This document shows, piece by piece, positions 23,546-33,896 of a stretch of DNA of 64,000 nucleotides. Source of the DNA: Helianthus annuus. Lineage: Eukaryota; Streptophyta; Magnoliopsida; Asterales; Asteraceae. Where the stretch lies: NCBI RefSeq assembly GCF_002127325.2, contig NC_035436.2, forward strand, positions 106,849,591-106,913,590, in the 5' to 3' direction. The notes beneath the pieces are model-generated. The model saw nothing but the letters and a program-made list of their open reading frames with translations. It did no database searches and was not told the DNA's origin. Each line of letters starts with the position of its first letter. Positions within the stretch are counted from its first letter, which is position 1. The position numbers and the translations under genes were made by a program.

Positions 23546-24066
23546 GTGAGTTCACACAGCCAAGGCATGGGATTCCCGGGTTGGGAATTGGGTTGGATAT
23601 GTTATTGTTTACAGAGTTACTCGTACTTACGCATATACCAGACTATAGACCATCGTCCTCAGGTTAGTCAGGACACGTTGCGTAAAGCCTACGCAACCCA
23701 GATTATTTGCCATATGTCTCCCGGGTCGGGAGGACACGTTACGTAAAGCCTACGTAACCCAATACCATTCACTGGCTTCCAGTTCGGAAGGCCACGCTGC
23801 GTAAAGCCTACGTAGCCCTCACGCGTACCACTGTCCTCGGGGAAGGGCACGTCACGTAAAGCCTACGTGACCCTGTACGTTTTCCTGTTCTCGGTAAAGA
23901 AGAACACATGGTCGGAAGTTAGTCTAGTAAGTACCGTTGATGAGAAGCCCTCATTAACCAGGATGAACATGGGAAGCCCCCACTAGCTACACTTATGCAT
24001 GTTAGAACCTTACTTTCTGTGAACTCGCTCAACTAGTTTGTTGATTATTTGCTGCATGCCTTGCAG
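23546..24066 (+). other. Predicted structured intron in the C 5' LTR
   Basis: The donor is ACCAAG|GTGAGTTCACA and the acceptor GCCTTGCAG|GACC, 521 bp apart. 23546-23556 can pair with TGTGAACTCGC at 24018-24028: eleven pairs with one G-U. That strand ends 38 nt before the acceptor. The hairpin array lies between. Confidence 0.62.
23650..23900 (+). repeat. Covarying hairpin array in the C 5' LTR
   Basis: Four hairpins with a constant AAGCC loop lie at 23677-23697 (GTTGCGTA/TACGCAAC), 23738-23758 (GTTACGTA/TACGTAAC), 23796-23816 (GCTGCGTA/TACGTAGC) and 23851-23871 (GTCACGTA/TACGTGAC). Arms change in pairs. They alternate with second hairpins such as GGCTTCC...GGAAGGCC and GTTCT...AGAAC. Confidence 0.85.
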
Positions 24067-24348
24067 GACCTTAGGTATACATGGAGCTTGCACCAGAGGA
24101 GAAGCGGGTCGTTGTGGACAAGAACATGTGAATGCATATTAAACACTTTTACATTCATGCATTGATACTTATGATTTGGGTTTTACATTTAATGCTTCCG
24201 CTACATATATAACGTTTGGTTTTGAACATCAATTATACTTATGATTATTATTAAATGCTATGTTTGATATAATTGGTGGCTTGATCCTGGTCAGTCACGC
24301 CTCCAAGCGGTGGTACTCCGCAGTGTGGGATTTTGGGGGTGTGACAGA

Positions 24349-24363
24349 TTGGTATCAGAGCCA
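24349..24363 (+). other. Element C primer-binding site
   Basis: TTGGTATCAGAGCCA, complementary to initiator tRNA-Met, lies two bases after the LTR end. Confidence 0.95.
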
Positions 24364-24365
24364 TT

Positions 24366-24425
24366 GGTTATAGAGAACTTGGTTTTAATATGGGAAAACG
24401 TTTTTATTAAAACCGGACTATAACC
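24366..24425 (+). other. Conserved hairpin directly after the C primer-binding site
   Basis: GGTTATAG (24366-24373) pairs with CTATAACC (24418-24425). Inside, GGTTTTAATA (24381-24390) pairs with TATTAAAACC (24405-24414). The same two-part stem follows the primer site in A, B, D, E and F. Its position suggests a role in priming, dimerisation or packaging of the RNA. Confidence 0.8.
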
Positions 24426-24652
24426 AGTACAGTGCTCTCAAAGATCCACAACGACGCTTCGCTCCACGTGCAAGACTCGACATCCTAGGTAATAAGGTTT
24501 ATGTTTATTGCCTGTATGCTAGAATTGCTTAGAACCTTGCTCGCATTACGCTTAGATACACATGCTTTGATTTCATGAGAACACCTATATGCCTATGCTT
24601 TTCTGTCATCGCCCTATTCGCGAACCATTCTTACCTACGCTACCTTTTTACA

Positions 24653-27600
24653 ATGAAGATCATGTCTGGACGAGTTAACATGACACAAGCCCAGCTAGAG
24701 GCTCTCATTGCTACGGCAGTTGCAGCCGCTCAAGCAGGTCAACCCGCTCAGCAACAACCTGTGTGTACCTTCAAGAATTTCATGGACTGTCGTCCAAACA
24801 CCTTCAGCGGCACGGAAGGAGCAGTGGGACTACTCCACTGGTTCGAGAAGCTAGAATCAGTCTTTGAAATGTGCGAGTGCCCTGAGGCCCGCAAGGTCAA
24901 GTTTGCTACCGGTACTTTGGAAGGAATAGCACTGACTTGGTGGAACGCCCAAGTCCAGATCTTAGGGTTGGCAGCTGCTAACGCCACCCCATGGAACGAC
25001 TTTAAGGAACTCATCAAGCGTGAGTATTGCACGCGGGAAGACATACACAAGCTGGAAGACGAGCTTTATAACTTGAAAATGGTTGGATCGGAAATCGAGG
25101 CGTATACCAAACGGTCCAATGAGCTGGCCGTTCTGTGTCCTACTATGGTGGACCCTCCCTACAAGCGCATTGAGTTGTATCTCAAGGGATTGGCGCCAGA
25201 AATTCAGAGCCACGTGACGTCGGCTAACCTCGAAAACATCCAAGAAATCCAGCGTCTTGCTCACCGTATCACTGATCAGGCAGTGGATCAGAATAGACTG
25301 CCCAAGCGTGTTAATGCTACTGCTAATGTCACCACCTCAGTTACTCCTGCTACATCTGGTGACAGTAAAAGAAAATGGGATGGAGATTCTAGCAAAGGTT
25401 CAGCATCTGTTCAGCCACAAGCTCAGCAGCAGAAGATCGATCACTATCAGAGTCCCAGTCAGCAATCCTCTGGTGGTCACAGGCAGAGGAGATATCAGGG
25501 TAGTCAACCTAGGTGCCACAACTGCAACAGGCATCACCACGGCCCATGTAACAAGGGTCGTTGTCAAAGGTGCCTTAAGATGGGGCACGAGGCCAAAGAC
25601 TGTAGGAGTCCACGGCCTGCGAATCAGAATCAGCAGCCTCAGCAACCAGCTCCACAGAACCAGCAGCAGCAGCAGCAGCCACAGCGTGGAAACCGGGGAT
25701 GTTTCCAGTGTGGGGCTGAAGGTCACTTCAAACGCGATTGCCCCCAGTTGAACCAGAACCGCAACAACAATAACAACCAGGGCAACGGCAACAATAACGG
25801 CGGGAACAACAACAACGGCAATGAAGCTCGTGGTCGTGCTTTTGTGCTAGGTCGAGGCGATGCAGTGAACGATCCCAACGTTGTTATGGGTAAGTTTCTC
25901 CTCGACAATATTTACGTTACTGTTTTGTTTGATTCGGGTGCGGATACAAGCTATATGTCTGTGAAAATGTGTCAACTGCTAAAACGTGCACCAACACTTT
26001 TACCCACCAAACACGTAGTAGAGTTAGCTAACGGTAAAAGTTTAGAAGCCACGCACGTAGTTCAGGGTTGTAATCTTATCTTAGCCGGTCAAGCCTTCTC
26101 TATTGATCTCATTCCCATAGTTTTGGGTAGCTTCGACGTCGTGATTGGGATGGATTGGTTATCCCAACACCAGGCAGAGATCTTATGCAGTGAAAAGATC
26201 ATTCGTATTCCTCGTTCGGGTCAGGAACCTCTCGAAGTTCAAGGCGACAAGAGTGGTGCAGTGGTAGGCATCATCTCTTTCTTGAAAGCGCAGAAATGTT
26301 TACGAAAGGGGCACACTGCCATTCTGGCACTCGTCACAGACGCTTCAGCAAAGGAAAGGAAACTGGAAGATATACCAGTTGTACGTGACTATCCTCAGGT
26401 GTTCCCTGAAGACTTACCTGGACTACCGCCTCACCGTCAGGTCGAATTTCAGATCGAGCTCGCTCCGGGAGCAGCACCCATAGCTCGCGCACCATATCGT
26501 CTAGCTCCATCAGAATTGGAGGAACTGTCAAAGCAGCTACAAGAGCTCTTGGAAAAGGGCTTTATACGTCCAAGCTCTTCGCCTTGGGGAGCTCCAGTAC
26601 TTTTCGTGAAAAAGAAGGACGGTACATTCAGGATGTGCATCGACTACCGTGAACTCAACAAGGTGACGGTGAAGAACCGTTATCCTCTTCCGCGCATCGA
26701 CGACTTATTCGACCAGTTGCAAGGGTCGTGCTACTATTCGAAGATAGACTTGAGGTCGGGGTACCATCAGCTGAGAGTCCGGGATGAGGACGTCTCCAAG
26801 ACAGCCTTCAGAACTCGTTACGGTCACTACGAGTTTCTTGTCATGCCATTCGGGTTAACGAACGCGCCTGCTGTATTTATGGATCTTATGAACAGGGTCT
26901 GCAAACCCTATCTTGACAAGTTCGTCATATTATTCATCGACGACATCCTGATTTACTCCAAGAGTCAGGAGGAACATGAGCAGCATCTTCGTCTTATTTT
27001 GGAACTCCTTCGGAAGGAACAGCTGTACGCCAAACTTTCTAAATGCGACTTCTGGCTTCGAGAAGTCCACTTCTTAGGCCATGTAGTGAACAGAGATGGG
27101 ATTCATGTCGATCCATCCAAGGTAGATTCGATCAGGAACTGGCCTGCACCGCGTACGCCGACAGAAATACGACAATTCTTGGGTCTGGCAGGTTACTACA
27201 GACGGTTTATTAGAGACTTTTCGAAGATTGCTCAGCCGCTTACGCTACTGACACAGAAGGGTGTCACCTACCGTTGGGGCAACACGCAGGAAACTGCTTT
27301 TCAGTATCTGAAGGATAGGCTTTGCAGCGCACCTATTCTTTCATTGCCAGAGGGCACAGATGACTTCGTAGTATATTGTGATGCATCAATACAGGGTCTG
27401 GGTTGCGTACTTATGCAGAGAGATAAAGTTATTGCCTACGCCTCTCGTCAGCTAAAGGTTCATGAACGGAACTACACGACGCACGACTTAGAGCTGGGAG
27501 CTGTTGTTTTCGCGCTTAAGATATGGCGACACTACCTGTACGGTACCAGGTGCACGATTTACACCGATCACAGGAGTCTCGAGCATATTCTTAAGCAGAA

Positions 27601-29290
27601 GGATTTGAACATGCGTCAACGACGATGGGTTGAGTTACTTAACGACTACGAATGCGCTATCAAGTATCATCCAGGCAAAGCCAATGTTGTGGCTGATGCC
27701 CTTAGTCGAAAGGACACTTTACCACGGCGCGTACGAGCGCTACAGCTTACGATTCAGTCTAGCCTTCCAGCACAGATACGAGATGCTCAGATAGAAGCAT
27801 TGAAGCCCGAAAATGTCAAGGCTGAAGCCTTACGCGGCTCACGACAACAGATGGAACAGAAGGCAGACGGCGCCTACTATGTAACGGGCCGGATTTGGGT
27901 CCCTCTTTATGGCGGCCTACGCGAACTTGTGATGGATGAAGCTCACAAGTCTCGCTATTCGGTACATCCAGGGTCGGATAAAATGTACCACGACATCAGC
28001 ACTACTTATTGGTGGCCTAGTATGAAGGCCCACATTGCTACGTACGTTGGAAAGTGCTTGACCTGTGCGAGAGTCAAGGTCGAATACCAGAAACCAGCTG
28101 GCCTACTTCAGCAGCCTAAGATACCGCAATGGAAATGGGAGGAAATTTCCATGGATTTTGTTACGGGTTTGCCCAGATCCCAGCGTGGAAACGATACGAT
28201 ATGGGTCATAGTTGATCGACTCACCAAGTCTGCACACTTCTTGCCGATTAAGGAAACGGACAAGTTCTCCACTCTCGCAGACGTCTATCTTAAAGAAGTT
28301 GTCTCGAGGCACGGGGTGCCCACGTCTATCATTTCGGATCGCGATGCACGATTCACGTCAGAACTTTGGCAAGCAATGCACAAGTCTTTTGGCTCAAGGT
28401 TAGACATGAGCACAGCATATCATCCTCAGACGGATGGGCAGTCTGAGCGAACGATTCAAACACTAGAAGACATGCTTCGGGCATGCGTTATCGATTTCGG
28501 CAACGGCTGGGAAAAGCATCTCCCTTTGGTGGAGTTTTCTTACAATAATAGTTATCACACCAGCATTCAAGCCGCTCCATTTGAGGCATTGTACGGGCGT
28601 AAATGCCGGTCACCCCTCTGCTGGGCAGAGGTGGGAGATAGTCAGATCACGGGTCCAGAGATTGTAGTGGACGCCACAGAAAAGATCGCACAGATACGAC
28701 AACGCATGGCGGCAGCACGTGACCGTCAGAAAGCCTACGCAGACAAGCGTAGAAAGCCATTGGAATTCGAGGTCGGGGACCGGGTTTTATTGAAAGTTTC
28801 ACCCTGGAAGGGTGTGGTTCGTTTTGGCAAACGGGGCAAACTGAATCCGCGGTACGTCGGACCATTCGAAATCATAGAAAAGATTGGCAAGGTAGCCTAC
28901 AAGTTGAACCTACCAGCTGAACTCGGGGCAGTTCACAATGTCTTTCATGTATCAAACTTAAAGAAGTGCCTATCAGATGAAAACCTCATCATTCCTTTTA
29001 AGGAACTTACTATCGACGAGCGGTTGCAGTTCGTTGAGGAACCAGTGGAAATCACGGACCGGGATGTGAAGGTCCTCAAACACAAGAGAATCCCTCTTGT
29101 TCGAGTTCGTTGGAACTCCAAACGTGGCCCAGAGTACACCTGGGAGCGCGAAGACAGGATGACAGAAAAGTACCCCCAGTTATTCGGGAACCAGGCAACC
29201 ACTACTGAGGCTGAAGCTACTACTTCGGAATTTCGGGACGAAATTCCAGACCAACGGGGGGAGGATGTGACACCCCAGGAAAATCAGTGA
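24653..29290 (+). CDS. Element C gag-pol polyprotein, intact
   Basis: The frame has 1545 codons and no stop or shift. I chose the ATG at 24653 ([12 protein letters not shown]), shared with A and D, although the frame is open back to an ATG at 24575. Rough residue positions: gag about 50-200; zinc knuckles 288-317 and 350-363; Gln- and Asn-rich linkers; protease DSGAD 427-431; RT about 600-790 with FIDD 761-764; RNase H with D910, E947, D972 and D1015; integrase zinc site (H1098 to C1135/C1138) and catalytic D1188, D1229, E1265; GPF/Y module; chromodomain about 1460-1512. It should copy its RNA to DNA and integrate it, with targeting by the chromodomain. The spacing D1229 to E1265 fits the D-35-E rule. 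Confidence 0.96.
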   Translation: MKIMSGRVNMTQAQLEALIATAVAAAQAGQPAQQQPVCTFKNFMDCRPNTFSGTEGAVGLLHWFEKLESVFEMCECPEARKVKFATGTLEGIALTWWNAQVQILGLAAANATPWNDFKELIKREYCTREDIHKLEDELYNLKMVGSEIEAYTKRSNELAVLCPTMVDPPYKRIELYLKGLAPEIQSHVTSANLENIQEIQRLAHRITDQAVDQNRLPKRVNATANVTTSVTPATSGDSKRKWDGDSSKGSASVQPQAQQQKIDHYQSPSQQSSGGHRQRRYQGSQPRCHNCNRHHHGPCNKGRCQRCLKMGHEAKDCRSPRPANQNQQPQQPAPQNQQQQQQPQRGNRGCFQCGAEGHFKRDCPQLNQNRNNNNNQGNGNNNGGNNNNGNEARGRAFVLGRGDAVNDPNVVMGKFLLDNIYVTVLFDSGADTSYMSVKMCQLLKRAPTLLPTKHVVELANGKSLEATHVVQGCNLILAGQAFSIDLIPIVLGSFDVVIGMDWLSQHQAEILCSEKIIRIPRSGQEPLEVQGDKSGAVVGIISFLKAQKCLRKGHTAILALVTDASAKERKLEDIPVVRDYPQVFPEDLPGLPPHRQVEFQIELAPGAAPIARAPYRLAPSELEELSKQLQELLEKGFIRPSSSPWGAPVLFVKKKDGTFRMCIDYRELNKVTVKNRYPLPRIDDLFDQLQGSCYYSKIDLRSGYHQLRVRDEDVSKTAFRTRYGHYEFLVMPFGLTNAPAVFMDLMNRVCKPYLDKFVILFIDDILIYSKSQEEHEQHLRLILELLRKEQLYAKLSKCDFWLREVHFLGHVVNRDGIHVDPSKVDSIRNWPAPRTPTEIRQFLGLAGYYRRFIRDFSKIAQPLTLLTQKGVTYRWGNTQETAFQYLKDRLCSAPILSLPEGTDDFVVYCDASIQGLGCVLMQRDKVIAYASRQLKVHERNYTTHDLELGAVVFALKIWRHYLYGTRCTIYTDHRSLEHILKQKDLNMRQRRWVELLNDYECAIKYHPGKANVVADALSRKDTLPRRVRALQLTIQSSLPAQIRDAQIEALKPENVKAEALRGSRQQMEQKADGAYYVTGRIWVPLYGGLRELVMDEAHKSRYSVHPGSDKMYHDISTTYWWPSMKAHIATYVGKCLTCARVKVEYQKPAGLLQQPKIPQWKWEEISMDFVTGLPRSQRGNDTIWVIVDRLTKSAHFLPIKETDKFSTLADVYLKEVVSRHGVPTSIISDRDARFTSELWQAMHKSFGSRLDMSTAYHPQTDGQSERTIQTLEDMLRACVIDFGNGWEKHLPLVEFSYNNSYHTSIQAAPFEALYGRKCRSPLCWAEVGDSQITGPEIVVDATEKIAQIRQRMAAARDRQKAYADKRRKPLEFEVGDRVLLKVSPWKGVVRFGKRGKLNPRYVGPFEIIEKIGKVAYKLNLPAELGAVHNVFHVSNLKKCLSDENLIIPFKELTIDERLQFVEEPVEITDRDVKVLKHKRIPLVRVRWNSKRGPEYTWEREDRMTEKYPQLFGNQATTTEAEATTSEFRDEIPDQRGEDVTPQENQ

Positions 29291-29366
29291 ACAATACAGT
29301 TTACCTAGCTTCCTCAGTGAGTGCATACCAAATTTCGGGACGAAATTTCCAATTAGTTGGGGATAA
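29227..29366 (+). other. Element C duplicated terminal palindrome and polypurine tracts
   Basis: Palindrome 1 (29227-29247, 9-bp arms around GGA) is followed by ACGGGGGGAGGA and an LTR-start-like TGTGACACCCC. Palindrome 2 (29330-29348, 8-bp arms) is followed by GTTGGGGATAA and the true LTR start TGTGACAAC at 29367. The gag-pol stop (29288-29290) lies between them, so the first copy is also coding. A, B and D show the same duplication; element 1 has one copy. Confidence 0.85.
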
Positions 29367-30895
29367 TGTGACAACTCGGACTTTAGACCTACCTTGTGTA
29401 ACGTATGTGAACGTGTTATGATTACGAGCTTTGATTTAAATGAATGTTATGTTATTATGTGCTACGTGTATTGCGTATTTAATGTGTGTTGCTATTAAAA
29501 TCGGATCACACAACACGCACGGCCCAAGGGCAGCCCGATCGAATGGGCCGGCCCACTCCCTTATGCGCACCAATTAAACACATTAGGGACTTGGTTAGTT
29601 TTCTCATTTGTTACCAAAACCCTAACACACACAAGAAACCTAGCTCTCTTTTCTCCCTCTCATTCGCGAATCAAAGGCAGCCGTACCTCGGATCCCTTAT
29701 CAAATCGGATCACCCTCGACCGATCGGTTAGTGTTTAAATTGTATTGTTTTGATTGATTAAATGATTTCATGTTCAATGTTGCGTATTGGTTGTTAATCG
29801 GCTGAATTGATGTTTGTTAAATGAGTGATTGATAATACGATTTGATGATAACATGTTTGATTAAGCTTTGTTCGATCGGCCGGACTTGTTGGATCGGCCG
29901 GACGTGAATGTTGTTAACCGGCCGGATATTGCTTGTATGATAATTGGATAGTTGTTAATCGGCCGGATGATGTCATGATGTTAACATGATTGATCGATTC
30001 AGTTAGTATGATTGTTTGATTTGATTGTTGTTGAACGATTCGTGTAATGATAACCGGCCGAACAGATTTGCTAATCGGCCGGACATAGATGTTAATCGGC
30101 CGTTATGAATTGATATATGTTCGGATTCGTTAATCGGACCGTCAACTTGATGATAATCGGATGCATGTTCATATAAATTGTTAAAGGTTGGTCCATGATA
30201 TGATATTAGGGTTCGTTAGGGTTCTTGATAAAATACCATGTTTAGCCGATAATTGGGTTAATTGATTTGTGGATCGGTGTTAATTGATAACTGTTAAGAT
30301 GATTAATTGATTGGTAAATTGGAAACTGTTATGTGATTGTAACTGAATTCACGATATCCGGTTACACAAATCTCAATCCGGACGGATTGTAAACCGGACT
30401 GACATCCGCACGAACCAGCAGTCAGCACAGTCCGCACGAACTGTCAATCCGGACGGATTGTCACCCGCACGGATGATTCAATCCGGACGAACTGGCCACG
30501 CGAATGGACCACACGAATTGAACTGGTATGCCGCACCAGACCCCACTCGCACGAACGACTAACCGCACGAATTGTTAAAACACATCCGGACCAACTGGCA
30601 GTCCGCACGAACTGCCCACCCGGATGGACAGTTAAACCGCACGAATTACCCATCCATCCGCACGGACCGACTGTCCGCACGGATTGGCTATCCGCACGAG
30701 GTGCCACCCGGACCAACTGCCACTCGCACGATTTGATTGATTTGTTTGGGCCATGCTTAGTGTGCTTGCTTGTTAACTCTATGTAACCCTACGTGCTATA
30801 CGTGAATCGAACCTGACTTGAATAAATACATGATAGGACGTGATTGATCAATTACTTGCTACCTGTTCACTTGTGTATCTGCCGAGCAAACCAAG

Positions 30896-31416
30896 GTGAG
30901 TTCACACAGCCAAGGCATGGGATTCCCGGGTTGGGAATTGGGTTGGATATGTTATTGTTTACAGAGTTACTCGTACTTACGCATATACCAGACTATAGAC
31001 CATCGTCCTCAGGTTAGTCAGGACACGTTGCGTAAAGCCTACGCAACCCAGATTATTTGCCATATGTCTCCCGGGTCGGGAGGACACGTTACGTAAAGCC
31101 TACGTAACCCAATACCATTCACTGGCTTCCAGTTCGGAAGGCCACGCTGCGTAAAGCCTACGTAGCCCTCACGCGTACCACTGTCCTCGGGGAAGGGCAC
31201 GTCACGTAAAGCCTACGTGACCCTGTACGTTTTCCTGTTCTCGGTAAAGAAGAACACATGGTCGGAAGTTAGTCTAGTAAGTACCGTTGATGAGAAGCCC
31301 TCATTAACCAGGATGAACATGGGAAGCCCCCACTAGCTACACTTATGCATGTTAGAACCTTACTTTCTGTGAACTCGCTCAACTAGTTTGTTGATTATTT
31401 GCTGCATGCCTTGCAG
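30896..31416 (+). other. Predicted structured intron in the C 3' LTR
   Basis: It is the exact counterpart of 23546-24066. The closing stem pairs 30896-30906 with 31368-31378. Confidence 0.6.
31000..31250 (+). repeat. Covarying hairpin array in the C 3' LTR
   Basis: It is the exact counterpart of 23650-23900, with four AAGCC-loop hairpins and the alternating second set. Confidence 0.85.
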
Positions 31417-31696
31417 GACCTTAGGTATACATGGAGCTTGCACCAGAGGAGAAGCGGGTCGTTGTGGACAAGAACATGTGAATGCATATTAAACACTTTT
31501 ACATTCATGCATTGATACTTATGATTTGGGTTTTACATTTAATGCTTCCGCTACATATATAACGTTTGGTTTTGAACATCAATTATACTTATGATTATTA
31601 TTAAATGCTATGTTTGATATAATTGGTGGCTTGATCCTGGTCAGTCACGCCTCCAAGCGGTGGTACTCCGCAGTGTGGGATTTTGGGGGTGTGACA

Positions 31697-31701
31697 ATGG
31701 C
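31697..31701 (+). repeat. Target-site duplication of element C, right copy (ATGGC)
   Basis: It follows the terminal GTGTGACA of the C 3' LTR. The A coding sequence resumes with CGACACTAC. Confidence 0.96.
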
Positions 31702-32548
31702 GACACTACTTGTACGGTACCAAGTGCACGATTTACACCGATCACAGGAGTCTCGAGCATATTCTTAAGCAGAAGGATTTGAACATGCGGCAACGAAGAT
31801 GGGTCGAACTACTGAATGATTACGAATGCGCCATCAAGTACCATCCAGGCAAAGCCAATGTTGTGGCTGATGCCCTCAGTCGGAAAGACACTCTACCACG
31901 ACGCGTGCGAGCGCTACAGCTTACGATTCAGTCTAGCCTTCCTACACAGATACGAGATGCTCAGGCAGAAGCATTGAAACCAGAAAACGTCAGGGCTGAA
32001 GCCCTACGCGGCTCAAGGCAACGATTAGAATAGAAGGCAGACGGCGCCTACTATGTAACGGGGCGTATTTGGGTCCCACTTTATGGCGGTCTACGCGAAC
32101 TTGTGATGGATGAAGCACACAAGTCTCGCTACTCGGTACATCCAGGGTCGGATAAAATGTACCACGATATCAGGAATACCTATGTCAGCAAGTGCTTGAC
32201 CTGTGCGAGAGTCAAGGTGGAATACCAGAAACCAGCGGGTCTACTTCAGCAACCCACGATACCGCAATGGAAATGGGAAGAAATTTCCATGGATTTTGTT
32301 ACAGGCCTACCCAGATCCCAGCGTGGGAATGATACCATATGGGTGATCGTGGATCGACTCACCAAGTCTGGACACTTCCTAGCTATAAAGGAAACGGATA
32401 AGTTCTCCACTCTCGCAGACATCTATCTCAAAGAAGTTGTTTCGAGGCACGGGGTGCCCATCTCCATCATTTCGGATCGCGATGCACGATTCACATAAGA
32501 GCTATGGCAAGCGATGCACAAATCTTTCGGCTCACGATTAGACATGAG
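31702..32548 (+). pseudogene. Element A gag-pol, middle part (RNase H end and integrase)
   Basis: It resumes after element C with [21 protein letters not shown], the RNase H C-terminal motif [10 protein letters not shown], the integrase zinc site and the first part of the catalytic core ([22 protein letters not shown]). Defects are a TAG at 32031-32033, a 12-codon in-frame deletion near 32170 between the His and Cys pairs of the zinc site (TYVSKCLTC, against a longer TYWWPSM stretch in C), and a TAA at 32496-32498. Element D interrupts at 32548. Confidence 0.93.
32544..32548 (+). repeat. Target-site duplication of element D, left copy (ATGAG)
   Basis: ATGAG lies before TGTCACACC of element D and recurs at 42419-42423. 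The integrase reading [11 protein letters not shown] spans the junction once one copy is counted. Confidence 0.96.
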
Positions 32549-32847
32549 TGTCACACCCCCAAAAATCCACCCGCGGGGTATCACCGCGTGGGAGCGTGAC
32601 TGACCAGGATCAAGCCACCAATCATATAGAACTATGTATATAATTAAAGTAATAACAATTAAACCAAACCAATTCCATATGAAAGGTGTTTTCAAAAACG
32701 TAAGTAAGTTAACATTGTTTAGCGGAAGCGTATAATCAAAACCCAACATAATTAAGTACGAAACGTCATAAGTGTTTAATAAGATAATCACGATCCAAGC
32801 CCACAACGACCAGCTCCTCCCTGTGCAAGCTGCATGTACCTAACGAC

Positions 32848-33422
32848 CTGCAAGGCATGTAACAGAGGATCAACAACTAGTTGAGCGAGTTCACAGAAAG
32901 TAAATGCGTAATAGTAAGTTTGTATGTAACAGATGGCTCTACTGGGCCGTTAGTACGTTCTATTGGTGGGGGCTTCCCATGTTGTATAACCACTAGACTA
33001 TTTGTAACCATAAGTATCCTTCACAACCGAGGATAGTAATAAGTATAAGTATCCTTCACATCCGAGGATAGTAATTTAGTATAAGTATCCTTCACATCCG
33101 AGGATAGTAATTTAGTATAAGTATCCTTCACAACCGAGGATAGTAGTATGTATAAGTATCCTTCACAACCGAGGATAGTAGTAAGTATAAGTCTACGTAG
33201 ATTGTAGGTATGTGTCCTGCACAACCGAGGACAGTGAATAGCATAAGTATGTGTCCTGCACAACCGAGGACAGTGAGTAGCATAAGTATGTGTCCTGCAC
33301 AACCGAGGACAGTGGTATGGTAGTCTAGTATTAGTGTCAGTACGAATCTATTCAACCTTATTCCTTCAATCCCATTCCCAAGCCCTTGGGAATCCCATGC
33401 CTTAGTAAGGGTGTGAACTCAC
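32848..33422 (-). other. Predicted structured intron in the D 3' LTR
   Basis: Read on the minus strand the donor is CCAAG|GTGAGTTCACA (33422 downward) and the acceptor CCTTGCAG|GTCG (ending 32848), 575 bp apart. Closing stem: 33412-33422 with 32885-32895, eleven pairs with one G-U. Confidence 0.6.
33015..33320 (-). repeat. Hairpin array in the D 3' LTR
   Basis: There are eight units. As printed on the plus strand, five are TATCCT - TCACAACCG - AGGATA and three TGTCCT - GCACAACCG - AGGACA. The second pair of the stem is A-T in one group and G-C in the other, a clean compensatory change inside one array. Confidence 0.85.
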
Positions 33423-33896
33423 CTTGGTTTGCTCGGTAGGTTATTGCTTCTAGGGTTAATTAATGCTTAAGTCCGTTACTCACTACCTAAGGTGTATTGC
33501 ACATAGATCCGATGTGAGTATTTTACTTTCAATTACGTTTACAACTCTTTGGTGTTCAAACAGTAGCATACGGTAACGTATCACACAATAATAGGCAGTA
33601 TCATTCAGTAATACGTAACATCATATCAGATAGTATCACATAATCGTATAAACTCAGTCTCTTCAACGCTACGACAGTGAATCATGTGTGCATATATTTT
33701 AAACTCGGGCAATGCATCATACATATGAAATTTGAACACATATACTTCGTTTCATCATACAAACCTTATCCAGTAATAGCAAGTAGTGATCATCCGGTAA
33801 TCGGTGTATGTTAAGCATGAAACATAATCTGCTATTAATTTTTACTATCATACCATTAGCATGTCACAGTTATCAATCATTTCACAATACAATTAA

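Larger units (their letters stand above)
22017..24346 (+). repeat. Element C 5' LTR
   Basis: It starts TGTGACAACTCGGAC and ends TTTTGGGGGTGTGACA. In order it holds a telo-box-like AAACCCTAA (22267), a CGGCCGGA motif field, a CCGCACGAA motif field, the predicted donor (23546), a hairpin array (23650-23900) and the predicted acceptor (24066). The first 70 bp closely match the A LTR, showing a common origin. The motif fields do not match. Confidence 0.97.
22017..31696 (+). mobile_element. Element C, complete young Tekay-type gypsy retrotransposon
   Basis: The element is 9680 bp, with 2330-bp LTRs at 22017-24346 and 29367-31696 that look identical line by line. It has a primer site, one open gag-pol frame, a duplicated terminal palindrome with polypurine tracts, and perfect ATGGC TSDs. 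It is the only element whose whole set of parts is intact within the window. It is probably the most recent insertion and a possible source of proteins for A, B and D relatives. Confidence 0.97.
29367..31696 (+). repeat. Element C 3' LTR
   Basis: It is 2330 bp, identical to 22017-24346 as far as I can read, and shifted by 7350 bp. It carries the same motif fields (29881-30102, 30378-30735), predicted intron and hairpins. Confidence 0.97.

Noticed and set aside
25400..25726. Antisense frames of about 100 codons over gag in C, F and E
   Set aside because: They are shadows of the gag Gln/Asn-rich region, where CAG/AAC repeats read as Leu/Val-rich frames on the other strand.
26933..26944. FIDD instead of the canonical YxDD in reverse transcriptase
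   Set aside because: Phe at the first position is common in plant Ty3/gypsy RTs and is shared by all intact copies here, so it is not a defect.
31710..32033. Treating the RNase H/integrase frame after 31700 as a separate gene
   Set aside because: It is the direct continuation of A gag-pol interrupted by element C, as shown by the ATGGC duplication and continuous homology.
33015..33320. Regular short palindromic repeats with unique spacers resembling a CRISPR array
   Set aside because: The context is a plant LTR, units are imperfect and irregular, spacers are short, no cas genes exist, and the array is duplicated with the LTR.
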